A DNA stretch of 64,000 bases from an uncultured Prevotellaceae bacterium (GCA_902799765.1 CADCBZ010000010.1:33476-97475), one strand, 5' to 3'. Counted from the stretch's first letter, positions 24,465 to 32,477 are shown. Made by a program: numbers and translations. The notes: generated by a model from the letters alone, not told the origin.

Positions 24465-25604
24465 TTAGTTGTTGAAAATTTTATCAATAAGATTGTCAAG
24501 ATATCTATTTTGTTTGTCAGAGAGAGGCTGTGCGTTCTGCTTCTCGAAGAGTTCTCCAAAGAGCTGTCCAGGGTTAAGATTATTAACATTCATTGGCTTG
24601 TCAATCAGCGTCAAGCCAGCTTGGGTACGTTTATTGTCATAACGTAGTTCCATCAGACGGTGATAGATGGTTTTCAATTTGCGCATACCATCGGGAATAT
24701 CGTCTTCGTCGGTAAGTGTGATACGAACAAATGCCTCTTGAAGATCCGTCCCCTCGTAGTATTGCTTTGCCGTCAGTTCATCATAGTTACCACGGAGATC
24801 ATGCCAATCATGAAGGGGGACTAAGGGACGTTCCTTTATGATAAGGCCTTTTTCGCCTGTGATTTCGATGATGCTAACAGATTTTTTGTCGTTGACTTCA
24901 GAGAATGAATATTTCAAAGGAGAACCACTATAGCGGATTGTTGCTCTTCCGCATGACTGAGGTCGATGCAGATGACCTAAAGCTACATAATCGAAATCTT
25001 CAAAAGCAGAAGCATCAATATTGTCAAGACCTCCCACTATATAATCTTCGGATTCAGAACGTTCTGCTCCTGTAACGAACTGATGTGTAATGAGAACATT
25101 TATGCGAGATTTGTCAATCTCCATTTTGCTGATAACATAACGCATGGCATCGTCATAAGACTTTATTTCTGCGCTTTCTTCTGCATAATGGAGAACGGCT
25201 GACGGCTTTATAAAAGGCAGCATATAGAATGCGGCCTCTGTTTTTCCATCGTTGAGTATAATAGGAAGGATACGCGCATTGTAGACTGGGGACAAGTATA
25301 TTTTACTTCTTTCCATAATGCGTGATGCAAAAGAGATACGTTCTGCAGAGTCATGGTTTCCACTGATGATGAATATGGCTTTATCGAGCCTTGCTAAGTT
25401 GAAAAGGAAATCATCAAAGAGGGCCACAGCTTCTGTAGAAGGTACACTCCTGTCGTAGATATCTCCAGCAAGGATGATTGCATCAGGTTGCTCAGTTTCT
25501 GCTATCTGAAGAATCTCATCAAAGACGAATCTCTGTTCTTCAAGCATAGAGTATTCATTAATGCGCTTACCTATGTGTAGGTCGCTGGTATGTAGTATTT
25601 TCAT
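24465..25604 (-). CDS. sbcD: SbcD-type exonuclease subunit (Mre11-like)
   Basis: Mn2+-dependent nuclease of the SbcCD complex. Metallophosphoesterase motifs are in order: DLHIGKR (D-x-H) at about residues 8-14, GDIYDR, SGNHDS, ITHQF and GHLHRPQ. At 379 residues it has normal length with a C-terminal capping domain. It overlaps neither neighbour: 31 bp after the hypothetical gene at 25636-26100 and 11 bp before sbcC. Confidence 0.93.
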   Translation of the reverse strand: MKILHTSDLHIGKRINEYSMLEEQRFVFDEILQIAETEQPDAIILAGDIYDRSVPSTEAVALFDDFLFNLARLDKAIFIISGNHDSAERISFASRIMERSKIYLSPVYNARILPIILNDGKTEAAFYMLPFIKPSAVLHYAEESAEIKSYDDAMRYVISKMEIDKSRINVLITHQFVTGAERSESEDYIVGGLDNIDASAFEDFDYVALGHLHRPQSCGRATIRYSGSPLKYSFSEVNDKKSVSIIEITGEKGLIIKERPLVPLHDWHDLRGNYDELTAKQYYEGTDLQEAFVRITLTDEDDIPDGMRKLKTIYHRLMELRYDNKRTQAGLTLIDKPMNVNNLNPGQLFGELFEKQNAQPLSDKQNRYLDNLIDKIFNN

Positions 25605-25635
25605 ATGCGACTAATATAAAACTGTAGTTAATCCA

Positions 25636-26100
25636 TCAATTCCATCTTTCAGCAATCCAATCCAAACTCAGCGCATTGAATATGTTATTTAGAAACCTAA
25701 CACGCTGTTCGATGCCAGAATGCATGTTAACATACCATAAGCCATTATCATCTTTCAATTCAACGATTTCGGAGTCTTTTACATTTGTTGGCCGATTTCG
25801 ATCAATGACTTTACTCTTCTTTTGAGCATTGTAGAATCGTTCATATCCTATTTGTTTGATTGAGAACAAAAGGGCTTCTTGAGACGAGAAATCATCAGTT
25901 TGAACATCATGACAAATTCTTATACCAGCCTTACCTCCTCTACCCGTAGTATCAATATCCTTTGAAACTATAATTTTAGCCGGTTTATCTTTTTCAAGCC
26001 TAATATCAATGTTATAACCATAACTAAGAATCTTTTTAAGCTCACTATCATGAGACTCAAGAATCTCCCCAATCCTTACTTGAATATCTTCTTTTGTCAT
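25636..26100 (-). CDS. Hypothetical protein (154 aa) upstream of sbcD
   Basis: Begins MTKEDIQVRIGEILESHDSE; includes a Gly-rich TTGRGGKAGIRICHD segment and ends NNIFNALSLDWIAERWN. No family recognised. The ATG at 26100 is preferred over a GTG three codons earlier. The spacing of 25 bp to the upstream 425-aa gene and 31 bp to sbcD puts it in one operon with both, so it may act with the SbcCD nuclease (inference from context). Confidence 0.65.
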   Translation of the reverse strand: MTKEDIQVRIGEILESHDSELKKILSYGYNIDIRLEKDKPAKIIVSKDIDTTGRGGKAGIRICHDVQTDDFSSQEALLFSIKQIGYERFYNAQKKSKVIDRNRPTNVKDSEIVELKDDNGLWYVNMHSGIEQRVRFLNNIFNALSLDWIAERWN

Positions 26101-26125
26101 AATTGTCACTTTTGTATACTATAAA

Positions 26126-27403
26126 TTAAACTTGTTCTTTATTATCGCCTAACACTTCTTGCACTTTTCTTAAAACTGTTTCCGGGACAGGCTTGGAGAA
26201 GTCAAACACCCAGTGGTCCTCGGTCTTTTGGAGATACTTTGCAAACGAATCACAAAGATTATTGAAATGTTGTCTTTCAAGATATAAATCATCGTCTGAT
26301 ATTTTTATATCGGGACACAATGCACGCCCTATAAACATATTGTAATAGAAAGACGTTAATCCTTCAAACAAATAAGGGATAGATGCAAAAGCGAATTCCG
26401 ATTTTGCAAATGTGAAAAAATTGATCTCAGCCAAATCGTCATATGAATCTAGATTTTTTATTGAGTCTGCATATTCAAGAATGAATTTAACTCTTTGTTC
26501 AAGAAAAAGAGGACGTGTTTTTTTTGAAGCATCACTCAATTTTTCGTAAGTCTCCCATCTTTTTTTACGATCATCTTCGAGATTCTCCCAAAAAACATGC
26601 AAAACTCGTTTATCTTCTGTTGAATCAATCATGCGAATTTGGTTGGGCAAGTCTGATTTCTCGTCCCACATATCTTTTAACCAACCTTCGACTGTTGGTG
26701 CATATAAAATCGTTTCAAAATCAGTTGCAATTGGGGGGACATCCATATGGTATGAATCATCATCACGATTCCACCATGCTTTTGGTGCAAGATACACAAA
26801 TGGTATTTTCAGTTTTTGTACACACTCTAAATAATAGGCTGGATTACAAAGTTCATCAGATTGAAGGCTACGTAATAAAAACGATGGAGGTTCTGACGGA
26901 TCATAACCTGAGGGTGGGTAAAAATTGGAAGTTAACTCTGGATGATTTGATATTAATTCAATTTCGCCTTTTTCATTAACGAAATGCTTATGACCACGGA
27001 AAGGATGGCCATCAACTCTGAGGGTATTATATTTCTTTTCCAAATGCTCTTGAACTTCAAAACGCCCCCATCCATCACATAGTTTTATACACAAAGGAGT
27101 TCTTGCGTTTCCACCTAAATCTATATACTTCTCGATCTCTGACAATAATACAGACTCTCTCTCAATCCTTCTTATAGAATGAGAGGCGATGGATGCTTTT
27201 GCTGATTCAATAGATTCAAACACACGGTCTTCTGATACATAACCGTTGTATCTTTCAGAATCATTCTTACTAAGCATGTATCTTACTTGCTTAGTTTCAT
27301 AATTATAGGTGACAGATGCTATAATACCACGAGTGATGGCATTTCCATTTACATACCAAATCTCGTCTCCAACATTGAATTTTGAATCAAATAAGTCTGC
27401 CAT
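26126..27403 (-). CDS. Hypothetical protein (425 aa), first gene of the sbcCD operon
   Basis: No family recognised. The N-terminal part (KFNVGDEIWYVNGNAITRG) looks like a small SH3/Tudor-like beta-barrel of the kind found in some DNA- or protein-binding modules. The rest is a mixed fold rich in Trp, Tyr, Asp and Glu (LAPKAWWNRDDDSYHMD, VLHVFWENLEDDRKKRW), ending DHWVFDFSKPVPETVL. The ATG at 27403 is chosen because the longer frame (from 27478) would cross the -7 box. It is the leading gene of a four-gene operon with 25636, sbcD and sbcC. Confidence 0.6.
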   Translation of the reverse strand: MADLFDSKFNVGDEIWYVNGNAITRGIIASVTYNYETKQVRYMLSKNDSERYNGYVSEDRVFESIESAKASIASHSIRRIERESVLLSEIEKYIDLGGNARTPLCIKLCDGWGRFEVQEHLEKKYNTLRVDGHPFRGHKHFVNEKGEIELISNHPELTSNFYPPSGYDPSEPPSFLLRSLQSDELCNPAYYLECVQKLKIPFVYLAPKAWWNRDDDSYHMDVPPIATDFETILYAPTVEGWLKDMWDEKSDLPNQIRMIDSTEDKRVLHVFWENLEDDRKKRWETYEKLSDASKKTRPLFLEQRVKFILEYADSIKNLDSYDDLAEINFFTFAKSEFAFASIPYLFEGLTSFYYNMFIGRALCPDIKISDDDLYLERQHFNNLCDSFAKYLQKTEDHWVFDFSKPVPETVLRKVQEVLGDNKEQV

Positions 27404-27462
27404 ACTGTTATACACTAATTTGTGTCGTGCGCAACTTTTATATATAAATTCTATATTATGTG

Positions 27463-27500
27463 CAAAGATAAAATACAACTACGAACGTTTAGTTCGCAGT
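27463..27500 (-). promoter_or_regulatory. Promoter with palindromic operator (site B) of the sbcCD operon
   Basis: Minus-strand -7 box TATCTTTG (27463-27470); 11 bp upstream is CGAACGTTTAGTTCG (27482-27496). The site shares 22 of 25 bases with site A at 20539-20553 when the flanking ACTA and CA-TT bases are counted. It lies inside the last codons of the WYL-3 gene, whose stop is 27479-27481. Confidence 0.7.
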
Positions 27501-28567
27501 TTTGAATATTCTTCATTTATAGTCTTTATTCGCTCAAATATTTCATCCTGGATACAGGAAGGTTCCAGAACAAGCAGATGCTGACCAAAAGAGCAAAGTT
27601 CACGTATCAATTCATAGTTCTTCCTGCAATCAATCCTAAAGAACTGACCTCCTTGAAGAGTAGGATATTGCTCATGCAATTCGTCACAGGTCTTTTTGTT
27701 TAGAGTCCGCTGTGATTCGTGCAAAGGTTTGGTCAGAACATAGTTCTTAGAATAGTCGCTAACCCAAAATAGGATATTATGAACAATCGTATCCTCGTAG
27801 TAATAAGTTACACCTATAATATCTTCAAATATTTCGTTGATATCCCCATTGTAATCCTTATACTTTATAGAAGGAGTGAGTATTACCTCGATAATTCTAT
27901 CTAAGGGGAAGCATTTTATTTTATCATTCTCAACCCTTCCTGCATACAAGTACCATCTGCCAGCATACTCCTTTAAAAGATATGGGTATACGTGATAGAG
28001 GGCTTCCTTTTTGTTTTCGATGAACGATCCGTAGTGTATTTCTACAGTCTGTTTCTGAGAGATCGCTGTGAATAGCATACCAAGATAGTTTGTATTTTCC
28101 AGCGGATTCTTGGTAAAGGAGATAATCGGTTGGTGTTGTGTTTTTCCACCCAGGCTCAGTCGCAACCTCTCAAGTTCCTCCATCATAGGAAGCCCGTCAA
28201 ATCGTCCCAACATTGACAACAATTCCCTTAAAAGATATTTCTCATCAGAACTTAAATCCTTCTTGAAAATAGAAAACGACGGATTGGCATACCTCAGGCA
28301 TCGCTTACAATAAGTCTTTTGCTTGTTATAGTCATAAGCATCAATAGAGTATCTTTCTATCTCAACCCAGAAAGGATCTTCATTCTCAAGAAAATGAATA
28401 TCCTTCTCTATGGTACGACGCCCCAACTTATCCCTTTTAGGATGAATCTCAGCAAAGCGATTGTTGACCTCCTCAGTCAAATCGTCAAGCGAATAATTAT
28501 GGTATCGGCTACTGAGTAACTCGTCCAAAATCTTATATCTTATTATGGCATTCTTATTTATAGGCAT
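27479..28567 (-). CDS. WYL-domain transcriptional regulator (copy 3)
   Basis: A 362-residue WYL protein of a different subgroup from copies 1 and 2: an N-terminal helical DNA-binding region (LDELLSSRYHNYSLDDLTEEV), the WYL core around YPYLLKEYAGRWYLYAGRVE, and a C-terminal WCX domain. It starts 12 bp after the DpnI-like gene and is co-transcribed with it. Its final codons contain operator B of the next operon. It could control the DpnI-like gene, the A/B-site operons, or both; sequence alone cannot say. Confidence 0.85.
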   Translation of the reverse strand: MPINKNAIIRYKILDELLSSRYHNYSLDDLTEEVNNRFAEIHPKRDKLGRRTIEKDIHFLENEDPFWVEIERYSIDAYDYNKQKTYCKRCLRYANPSFSIFKKDLSSDEKYLLRELLSMLGRFDGLPMMEELERLRLSLGGKTQHQPIISFTKNPLENTNYLGMLFTAISQKQTVEIHYGSFIENKKEALYHVYPYLLKEYAGRWYLYAGRVENDKIKCFPLDRIIEVILTPSIKYKDYNGDINEIFEDIIGVTYYYEDTIVHNILFWVSDYSKNYVLTKPLHESQRTLNKKTCDELHEQYPTLQGGQFFRIDCRKNYELIRELCSFGQHLLVLEPSCIQDEIFERIKTINEEYSKLRTKRS

Positions 28568-28579
28568 AAAGATAATAAA

Positions 28580-29356
28580 TTAGCGTATTCTACGATAATT
28601 ACCTCGACTAACAAACTTTATAAATCCTTTATCACGAAGGAATTGTAACTGTTGACGGATTTTATCATGTACGTATCTGTTTTCAGGATGCTTTCTTTGT
28701 AATTCGTCAGCGAAAAAATAAATATCGTCCAGACAGAAATCATCCTGTGGTAAACTCTCCACGCATTTCAGAACATCCAACAGCCATCCTCGACTATTAA
28801 TATTCGTTGTTTGTAAAGACAACGCACGTTGGTTTTGGTCAACGACCCACGATAAGTCTTCTTGTTGGCTGTTTTTGATGATGAAAATCTTGCCGCTTTC
28901 TGGAACGTCCCCTATCTTAATGTAGGATCCTGTCCACCCTGCTTTTTTTGCTGTAGGAGGAAGCGGCTTACGCTTCTCTATGATGTCAGGTACAAAGAAA
29001 TATTTGGGGATAAAAAGCAAATTATCCACCGCCATATTAGAGTATGTCATTACAAAAAGGTGTGGATTTTGAAGAGAGGTAATGCGTTCAATCATCGTAT
29101 CATAAGATCCGTTAACAATCTTACGCTTAAATACGCCAGGTTTACTCATCTTACTCTTTAGTTCAAAGTCCGATTTGCATTTATCACAAAAGAAATCTGC
29201 CACTGGTCTATTTGCTTCATAATGATTTAACACAGGAGTTCCACAAATAGGACAGAACATATTATGCTCCATCCAATCCTCAGTAAGAACACGAGAAATC
29301 TGAGAGAGGCTATTTCCGTAGCCTGCGGCTAAATCGATATTAAAATTCAAGTCCAT
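28580..29356 (-). CDS. dpnC: DpnI-family methyl-directed restriction endonuclease
   Basis: Homologue of R.DpnI, which cuts GATC when the adenine is methylated. The 258 residues align with remembered DpnI along the whole length: LTEDW, the first zinc pair CPICG, NRPVADFFC with the catalytic Asp, the second zinc pair CDKC, FELKSK with the ExK, RKPLPPTAKKAGW, INSRGWLLDVLKC, and the C-terminal winged helix IRQQLQFLRDKGFI. Zinc-binding cysteines and D...ExK are all retained, so it should be active. No Dam methylase is in the window, and a host with this enzyme should lack Dam methylation. It is followed by a WYL regulator and preceded by a structured-RNA candidate. Confidence 0.92.
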   Translation of the reverse strand: MDLNFNIDLAAGYGNSLSQISRVLTEDWMEHNMFCPICGTPVLNHYEANRPVADFFCDKCKSDFELKSKMSKPGVFKRKIVNGSYDTMIERITSLQNPHLFVMTYSNMAVDNLLFIPKYFFVPDIIEKRKPLPPTAKKAGWTGSYIKIGDVPESGKIFIIKNSQQEDLSWVVDQNQRALSLQTTNINSRGWLLDVLKCVESLPQDDFCLDDIYFFADELQRKHPENRYVHDKIRQQLQFLRDKGFIKFVSRGNYRRIR

Positions 29357-29389
29357 AATGGAATAATTTATATGTTTTTGAATTGTAGC

Positions 29390-29612
29390 ATCTCTTTATG
29401 TTGGCCACCACGAAACTTGTTGATACAAGAATAGCGTAGGCTATCACCATACGCACGTCAGGTTTGGAACTTACCTATACCTCCTACAGTGAAGCTCACG
29501 CTATAAAGCGCAAGCCTCCATTAGAGGTATTATTGCCCGTTCACATTTCCGAGGTTCCAATTCGACGTGCGATAGAGCAAACAAAATGTCCGTGTCGTTA
29601 AAACACAGTACA
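29390..29612 (-). ncRNA. Candidate structured RNA upstream of the DpnI-like gene (6S-like or leader)
   Basis: The 508-bp gap 29357-29864 has no gene. Between about 29390 and 29612 it holds a nested series of pairings: CGCACGTC (29449-29456 area) with GACGTGCG, TTGGAAC with GTTCCAA, ATACCTC with GAGGTAT, and an inner GCT-CGC hairpin with loop TATAAA, plus outer CTTGT/ACAAG and GCGTA/TACGC hairpins. A -7 box TATCTTTG on the minus strand lies at its right end (about 29613-29620). The long interrupted rod shape recalls 6S RNA; it may instead be the 5' leader of the DpnI-like mRNA. Strand is chosen from the -7 box. Confidence 0.45.
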
Positions 29613-29870
29613 AAGATACAAATAATAATTGAGATTTGTTTCTTCATGGGTATAAAATTGATATTAATTAGCATATTGTCACCAAATTGGCATCAAAAAT
29701 ACAGCAAAAAGGCATAATAGCTTATAACGAACATTCAAATAATCTATCAATAAGTGCTTTTTCGATTTTCTTCATTCAAATAAAAGTTGTATATTTGCAA
29801 CAAGGGAAGACAACGTGCAGCCTCCACACCTTCCTATTAACAGATTGAGGTTATTTATTAAAAATTGAAG

Positions 29871-30416
29871 ATGAAAAAGATAAATTTCATTTGTGTTTCA
29901 GAACTGAAACAACGTGGATGGACAGATGGACTTATTAAGAAGTTTCTTCCCAAGCCAGATGAAACAAAGACAAATCCTGTAATTAAATGTGCAGCACCAA
30001 TGAAGTTGTACCAGATTAAGAGAGTAGAAAGAATAGAGAAATCTGAGAAGTTCATCAAGGAAATGGAAGCTATTTCTATAAGAAAGAGTGCTGCAAAGAA
30101 GGCTGTTGAGACAAAGACGGCGAAGACTGTAAAATGGGCAAACTCTGTCAATTTCAATGTCCCTACTTTCAGTAAGGATGAGCTTGAACACAATGCTGTA
30201 TATCAATATGAGCAGTATAATGACACAAAGGTTTATGACCGTGACGATGAAGATTTCATCAACAGGATTTGTACCAATTACATTAGACATGAATGTACGA
30301 CTTATGATAGAGTCTTAAATTCCTTGTATGGTTTAGTTGGTAGAAATAAAGCATACGAGATAATTAAGGAAAAGGTAAATCAAGAGATAAAGCAGAAACA
30401 CAAATGGCTTCAATAG
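29871..30416 (+). CDS. Conserved hypothetical protein (181 aa) with RGWTDGLIKKFLP/PMKLY motif
   Basis: The N-terminal 60 residues (ELKQRGWTDGLIKKFLPKPD, then AAPMKLYQIKRVERIEKSE) form a small basic module that I recognise from many bacterial proteins of unknown role. The C-terminal part is helical and charged (DEDFINRICTNYIRHECTTYD). It is the only plus-strand gene in the island. The ATG at 29871 is used; a TTG two codons earlier is possible. A -7-like TATATTTG is at 29790-29797. An opposing frame at 29858-30193 was judged a shadow. Confidence 0.7.
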   Translation: MKKINFICVSELKQRGWTDGLIKKFLPKPDETKTNPVIKCAAPMKLYQIKRVERIEKSEKFIKEMEAISIRKSAAKKAVETKTAKTVKWANSVNFNVPTFSKDELEHNAVYQYEQYNDTKVYDRDDEDFINRICTNYIRHECTTYDRVLNSLYGLVGRNKAYEIIKEKVNQEIKQKHKWLQ

Positions 30417-30493
30417 TATCAAGGAGAGATTGCAAAGAGTGGCAATCTCTCCTGCAAATATAAATAGCCGTCATCAAGCAATCTCAGTGAGAT

Positions 30494-30826
30494 TCATGTC
30501 AGCTCTGAGGCCTGAAGACGCACTTCTATCTCCTTCTTGCAGTGAGGGCAAACTATAATCGTGCTTCTAAAATCATCCTGTGACAATGAATCTTTTGCTT
30601 CCTCTATAATTTCACGAGGCGAAACCAGCAATTGCCACAATGCTACTCCGAGACTGTTTGCTATTTTCTGGAGTGTACTCGTGCTAAGAGAGTCTGCATT
30701 GAGATACTGTTTGACTGCACTTGCTGTTACACCCATGTTCTCTGCTAACTGAGCTTGGGTTATATGTCTTTCGTCTAGAATGTCTTTAATTCTAAATGAA
30801 GTAGGGATAATTTCTGATTTTGCCAT
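30494..30826 (-). CDS. XRE-family regulator with C-terminal zinc-ribbon-like tail
   Basis: About 110 residues. A typical XRE helix-turn-helix occupies residues about 15-65 (RHITQAQLAENMGVTASAVKQYL). The C-terminus has CPHCKKEIEV, half of a zinc ribbon, which may dimerise to bind one metal. The start at 30826 (MAKSEII) is preferred over one three codons upstream. It converges on the plus-strand gene at 29871-30416 and lies next to the tRNA-Pro terminator, at the right boundary of the island. Confidence 0.8.
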   Translation of the reverse strand: MAKSEIIPTSFRIKDILDERHITQAQLAENMGVTASAVKQYLNADSLSTSTLQKIANSLGVALWQLLVSPREIIEEAKDSLSQDDFRSTIIVCPHCKKEIEVRLQASELT

Positions 30827-30881
30827 AATAATCATTAATACAAAAAATAAGTTTGGTGTTTAAAAAGGTGGTTAGAGTAAA

Positions 30882-30923
30882 GAATAAAAAGAGCGGAAAG
30901 CCTTTCTGAAAAGACATTCCGCT
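30882..30923 (-). terminator. Terminator of tRNA-Pro
   Basis: Minus strand: AGCGGAA (30917-30923) pairs with TTCCGCT (30892-30898) and is followed by CTTTTTATTC. It is the expected Rho-independent stop just after the tRNA 3' end. Confidence 0.7.
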
Positions 30924-30930
30924 TCTTTCT

Positions 30931-30965
30931 TCTGTCGGGATTACTGGACTCGAACCAGCGACCTC
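30931..30965. repeat. 35-bp direct repeat, right copy (tRNA-Pro 3' end, putative att)
   Basis: Identical to 11233-11267, about 19.7 kb away; both copies have the same orientation. Here the repeat is the 3' end of the intact tRNA gene. Confidence 0.75.
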
Positions 30966-31007
30966 GCGCCCCCCAGACGTGTGCGCTACCAACTGCGCTA
31001 AATCCCG
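30935..31007 (-). tRNA. tRNA-Pro (anticodon GGG)
   Basis: A 73-nt cloverleaf: acceptor CGGGATT/AATCCCG with discriminator A, D-arm GCGC-AGTTGGTA-GCGC, anticodon loop CTGGGGG (GGG reads CCC/CCU), T-arm GCTGG-TTCGAGT-CCAGT. The anticodon stem has one A-C mismatch (positions 28-42 by standard numbering). CCA is not encoded, as usual in Bacteroidetes. The 3' end faces the island. Confidence 0.88.
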
Positions 31008-31138
31008 ATCCAATTAGTATGCTTAGCACTGACTCTTCGTCGAATGCGGGTGCAAAGGTACATACTTTTTGCGAAATAGCCAAATTTTTAACCAACTTTT
31101 TTCTTTTAAGTTATAATATCCTAATTTCAAGGGCGGAT

Positions 31139-31171
31139 TTTTGCTTATACCGATTATTATAAGTAACTTTG
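31139..31171 (+). promoter_or_regulatory. Promoter of the aroA-porW-porX-tsaE operon
   Basis: TTTTG ending at 31143, 20 bp, TAACTTTG at 31164-31171: a full Bacteroidetes promoter, 24 bp upstream of the aroA ATG. Confidence 0.7.
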
Positions 31172-31195
31172 CATTCGCAAAACTGAATCATGTAA

Positions 31196-32458
31196 ATGGA
31201 ACAATATAGACTTACGGCACCACAACGGCTTGACGCTACCGTCGAGCTGCCTGCCTCTAAGAGCATATCCAACAGGGCACTGATCATCTACGCACTCAGC
31301 GGGGGCACTCATCTGCCCGAGAATCTCAGTGACTGTGACGATACGAATGTGATCATCAAGGCACTCCAGGAGATGCCTGAGGAGATTGACATCATGGCTG
31401 CGGGTACGGCCATGCGATTTATGACGGCCTACCTGAGTGTGGTGCCTAACGGAACGCACGTACTGACAGGAACGGAGCGCATGAAGCACCGTCCGATCGG
31501 CATCCTTGTGGATGCCCTGCGCCTGCTTGGTGCCGACATCTCGTATGTGGGCGAGGAGGGCTATCCCCCACTCCGTATCAGCGGCAAGCACATGGAAGGC
31601 GGCCTGCTGGAGATACCTGGCAACGTGAGCTCGCAGTATATCTCTGCCCTGCTGATGATCGGACCCACGCTGAAGAAGGGGCTCACACTGAGACTCATGG
31701 GCCATATCATCTCAAGACCTTACATCGACCTGACACTGTGGACGATGCGGGAGTTTGGCGCTGAAGCCGACTGGACGGCTGCCGACACCATCACCGTGAA
31801 TCCCAAACCCTATCAGGACCGTCCCTATTTTATCGAGAACGACTGGAGCGGTGCCAGCTACTGGTATGAGATCATGGCACTGACGCAAGACGAGGAGGCC
31901 AAGATCAGGCTGTCAGGCCTGATGGACGGCTCGAAGCAAGGCGACTCCGTGACGAGATATATCTTCAGTCTGCTGGGCGTGAAGAATAAGTTTCAGACCA
32001 AGAAGGTGGGCATCCCACAGACGGTGACGGTGGCGAAGAACGGCCGTTGTGTGCCGAAGCTGGAGTATGACTTCGTGAACTCGCCCGACCTGGCACAGAC
32101 GTTCGTCGTGACCTGTGCCGCCAAGGGCATCCCCTTCCATTTTACAGGGCTCTCGACCCTGAAGATCAAGGAGACAGACCGCATCAAGGCGCTGAAGACG
32201 GAGATGCGGAAGCTGGGCTTCGTGCTGAAGGATGTCAACGACAGTGAGCTGATCTGGGACGGAGAGCGCTGTGAGCCTGATTTCGAACAGGGCATCGACA
32301 CCTACGAGGATCACCGGATGGCACTCTCGATGGCGCCTTTCGCCTGTATCCACCCAGGACTGATCATCAACAATCCGCAGGTCGTGACGAAGTCGTATCC
32401 CCATTTCTGGGACGACCTGCAAAAAGCAGGATTCAAGATCGAAGTGAAAAGTGAATAG
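31196..32458 (+). CDS. aroA: 3-phosphoshikimate 1-carboxyvinyltransferase (EPSP synthase)
   Basis: Sixth step of the shikimate pathway: joins shikimate-3-phosphate and phosphoenolpyruvate. The 420 residues contain LPASKSISNRALI near the N-terminus (substrate-binding Lys-Ser), AAGTAMRFMTAYL, the ERMKHRPIG segment, PGNVSSQYISALLM in the second half-barrel, and IKETDRIKAL followed by TYEDHRMAL with conserved catalytic residues. Length is normal. It is the first gene of an operon continuing into the type IX secretion genes, which are unrelated in function. Confidence 0.95.
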   Translation: MEQYRLTAPQRLDATVELPASKSISNRALIIYALSGGTHLPENLSDCDDTNVIIKALQEMPEEIDIMAAGTAMRFMTAYLSVVPNGTHVLTGTERMKHRPIGILVDALRLLGADISYVGEEGYPPLRISGKHMEGGLLEIPGNVSSQYISALLMIGPTLKKGLTLRLMGHIISRPYIDLTLWTMREFGAEADWTAADTITVNPKPYQDRPYFIENDWSGASYWYEIMALTQDEEAKIRLSGLMDGSKQGDSVTRYIFSLLGVKNKFQTKKVGIPQTVTVAKNGRCVPKLEYDFVNSPDLAQTFVVTCAAKGIPFHFTGLSTLKIKETDRIKALKTEMRKLGFVLKDVNDSELIWDGERCEPDFEQGIDTYEDHRMALSMAPFACIHPGLIINNPQVVTKSYPHFWDDLQKAGFKIEVKSE

Positions 32459-32477
32459 TGAATAATTTGCTACCGCT

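Noticed and set aside
29440-29560. SRP RNA (4.5S) because of GTCAGGTTTGGAAC
   Set aside because: The conserved GGAAGGAAGCAG loop of SRP RNA is absent and the pairing pattern differs.
29858-30193. Minus-strand frame opposite the 181-aa gene
   Set aside because: The plus-strand gene has a recognisable conserved module and a -7 box; the opposite frame is Phe/Ser-rich shadow.
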